64,000 bases of DNA from contig OY728166.1 of assembly GCA_963277665.1 (NCBI GenBank), positions 549,379,219 to 549,443,218 on the forward strand, read 5' to 3'. The notes under the pieces were generated by a model that worked only from the letters and a program-made list of their open reading frames with translations, did no database searches and was not told the origin of the DNA. A program made the position numbers and the translations under genes. This DNA comes from Viscum album (taxonomy: Eukaryota; Streptophyta; Magnoliopsida; Santalales; Viscaceae). This document shows, piece by piece, positions 63,176-64,000 of this stretch. Every line of letters begins with the position of its first letter. Position 1 is the first letter of the stretch.

Positions 63176-64000
63176 TGTAATGACTTGTGTTTTGAGCCAA
63201 GGTAAACATCTAGGGAAATTTAAATTTTTGAATTTACTGAATGGGACATTATTTTAACTGAAATTATTATTTTAATTTTGTAAGTTGGAACTCTTCAACA
63301 TGTTCTTTCTAGATGTTATACATTTTTCAATTGGTCCCTCTAGTTTCACATTGAGTTTTGGGTGCATAAAACCCTATAAATCTCAATTTTGGATGTTCTA
63401 CATAGGGCACATGGTTTTTATAAAATAGTATGGCCCCATGTAGAAAATGGTGTCGCCTGAATCTATGGAGGAGAAGGTATCAAGAAATTTGTGCATGGTT
63501 TACCGAAATAGTGTGTATATCCCACATGGGTAGTGGCACATATGATGTACCTATGAATAGTTCATCACACAGTTTTTCTAACATTACAACGCAAATGTGA
63601 ATTTTGTTTTTTTAAATAAAATAATATTAAATGATTAATTTTTTTTTGTAAAACCCACTATACCCCATATATTATCCTTCTATGCATCACGTGAGCCTAC
63701 TGATCTCCTCCATGGTCATGTTCCCCTCTCTCCATTGAGATCCCATTCCACATCGTTATTCCATGATTCCACTAGGATTCTCTATCATCGCATCAACGAA
63801 TGGCCTTTGACTCCCTTATCCTCCATTGTTTGCCCATTTTTTTCCTATCACAATTACATGGTTCTATTCTATTGAACCCTAATGTTGGTGTTAACCGGAT
63901 TTTATGTTTTAATCCCATTTTTAGGGTGTGTTGTATGCCTCTTGAGCCTTCTTTGTGTGTGTTTCAGAATCCTCCACCAATGGGGAAGTGCTTTGGTTCA
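63176..64000 (+). repeat. Right copy of element E terminal repeat (probable 3' LTR, cut by window end)
   Basis: Starts TGTAATGACTTGTG and aligns with 56041-56825 to the window end. No coding sequence seen. Confidence 0.7.

Noticed and set aside
1..64000. CRISPR array, bacterial operons or organellar DNA
   Set aside because: No regular spaced repeats of CRISPR type, no bacterial gene layout and no recognisable plastid or mitochondrial genes; all identified content is plant nuclear retroelements.

Overview
The window is intergenic, TE-dense DNA from a plant nuclear genome, most likely a large-genome angiosperm. The evidence is strong A+T richness, scarcity of CpG, and several plant-type LTR retrotransposon lineages: Ty3/gypsy chromovirus of the Tekay/Del type, and Ty1/copia including a Sirevirus-like element. 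No intact host gene was recognised. Nearly every coding trace is a frame-broken retrotransposon domain, so almost all short ORFs are chance ORFs or relics. All boundaries were set by eye-aligning repeats inside the window.

Layout. (1) 1-8187, + strand: 'element 1', a gypsy-type element with about 4.03-kb LTRs (5' LTR cut by the window edge, 3' LTR 4154-8187). Its 2.2-kb interior shows only a gag zinc-knuckle segment. It sits inside the 3' LTR of 'element A'. (2) 8188-26652, - strand: element A, a decayed Tekay/Del chromovirus. From right to left it has 5' LTR about 22140-26652, gag, protease, RT, RNase H, integrase, chromodomain, PPT and 3' LTR (8188-8859 visible). Its LTRs belong to the same broad family as those of element 1. 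(3) 12472-21784, - strand: 'element B', inserted inside A. It has 3.5-3.8-kb LTRs, a non-coding 2.07-kb interior, and more surviving CpG than its host. (4) 26653-31323: a 28-bp minisatellite next to A, then very AT-rich DNA with relics of further LTRs of the element 1/A family.

(5) 31324-41635, - strand: 'element C', a Ty1/copia element with full but broken gag-pr-int-rt-rh and a leader of about 2.1 kb carrying a short-motif array. Its 3' LTR holds a 375-bp tRNA-derived SINE with 12-bp target duplications, and the 5' LTR preserves the matching empty site. (6) 42062-51178, + strand: 'element D', a Sirevirus-like copia element with repeated polypurine tracts before its 3' LTR. (7) 51179-56040: AT-rich DNA with nothing recognised. 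(8) 56041-64000: 'element E', a repeat pair starting at 56041 and 63176 with a gypsy-like LTR start. Its interior is largely unexplained and includes two exon-like blocks near 58.3-58.7 kb.

Order of events: A inserted first. Element 1 and B then inserted into A independently. The SINE arrived after C had integrated. The strongest observations are the SINE with its empty site, a conserved hairpin in the B LTRs whose arms changed together, a roughly 190-bp-spaced motif in the element 1/A LTR family, and long-LTR elements with coding-poor interiors.
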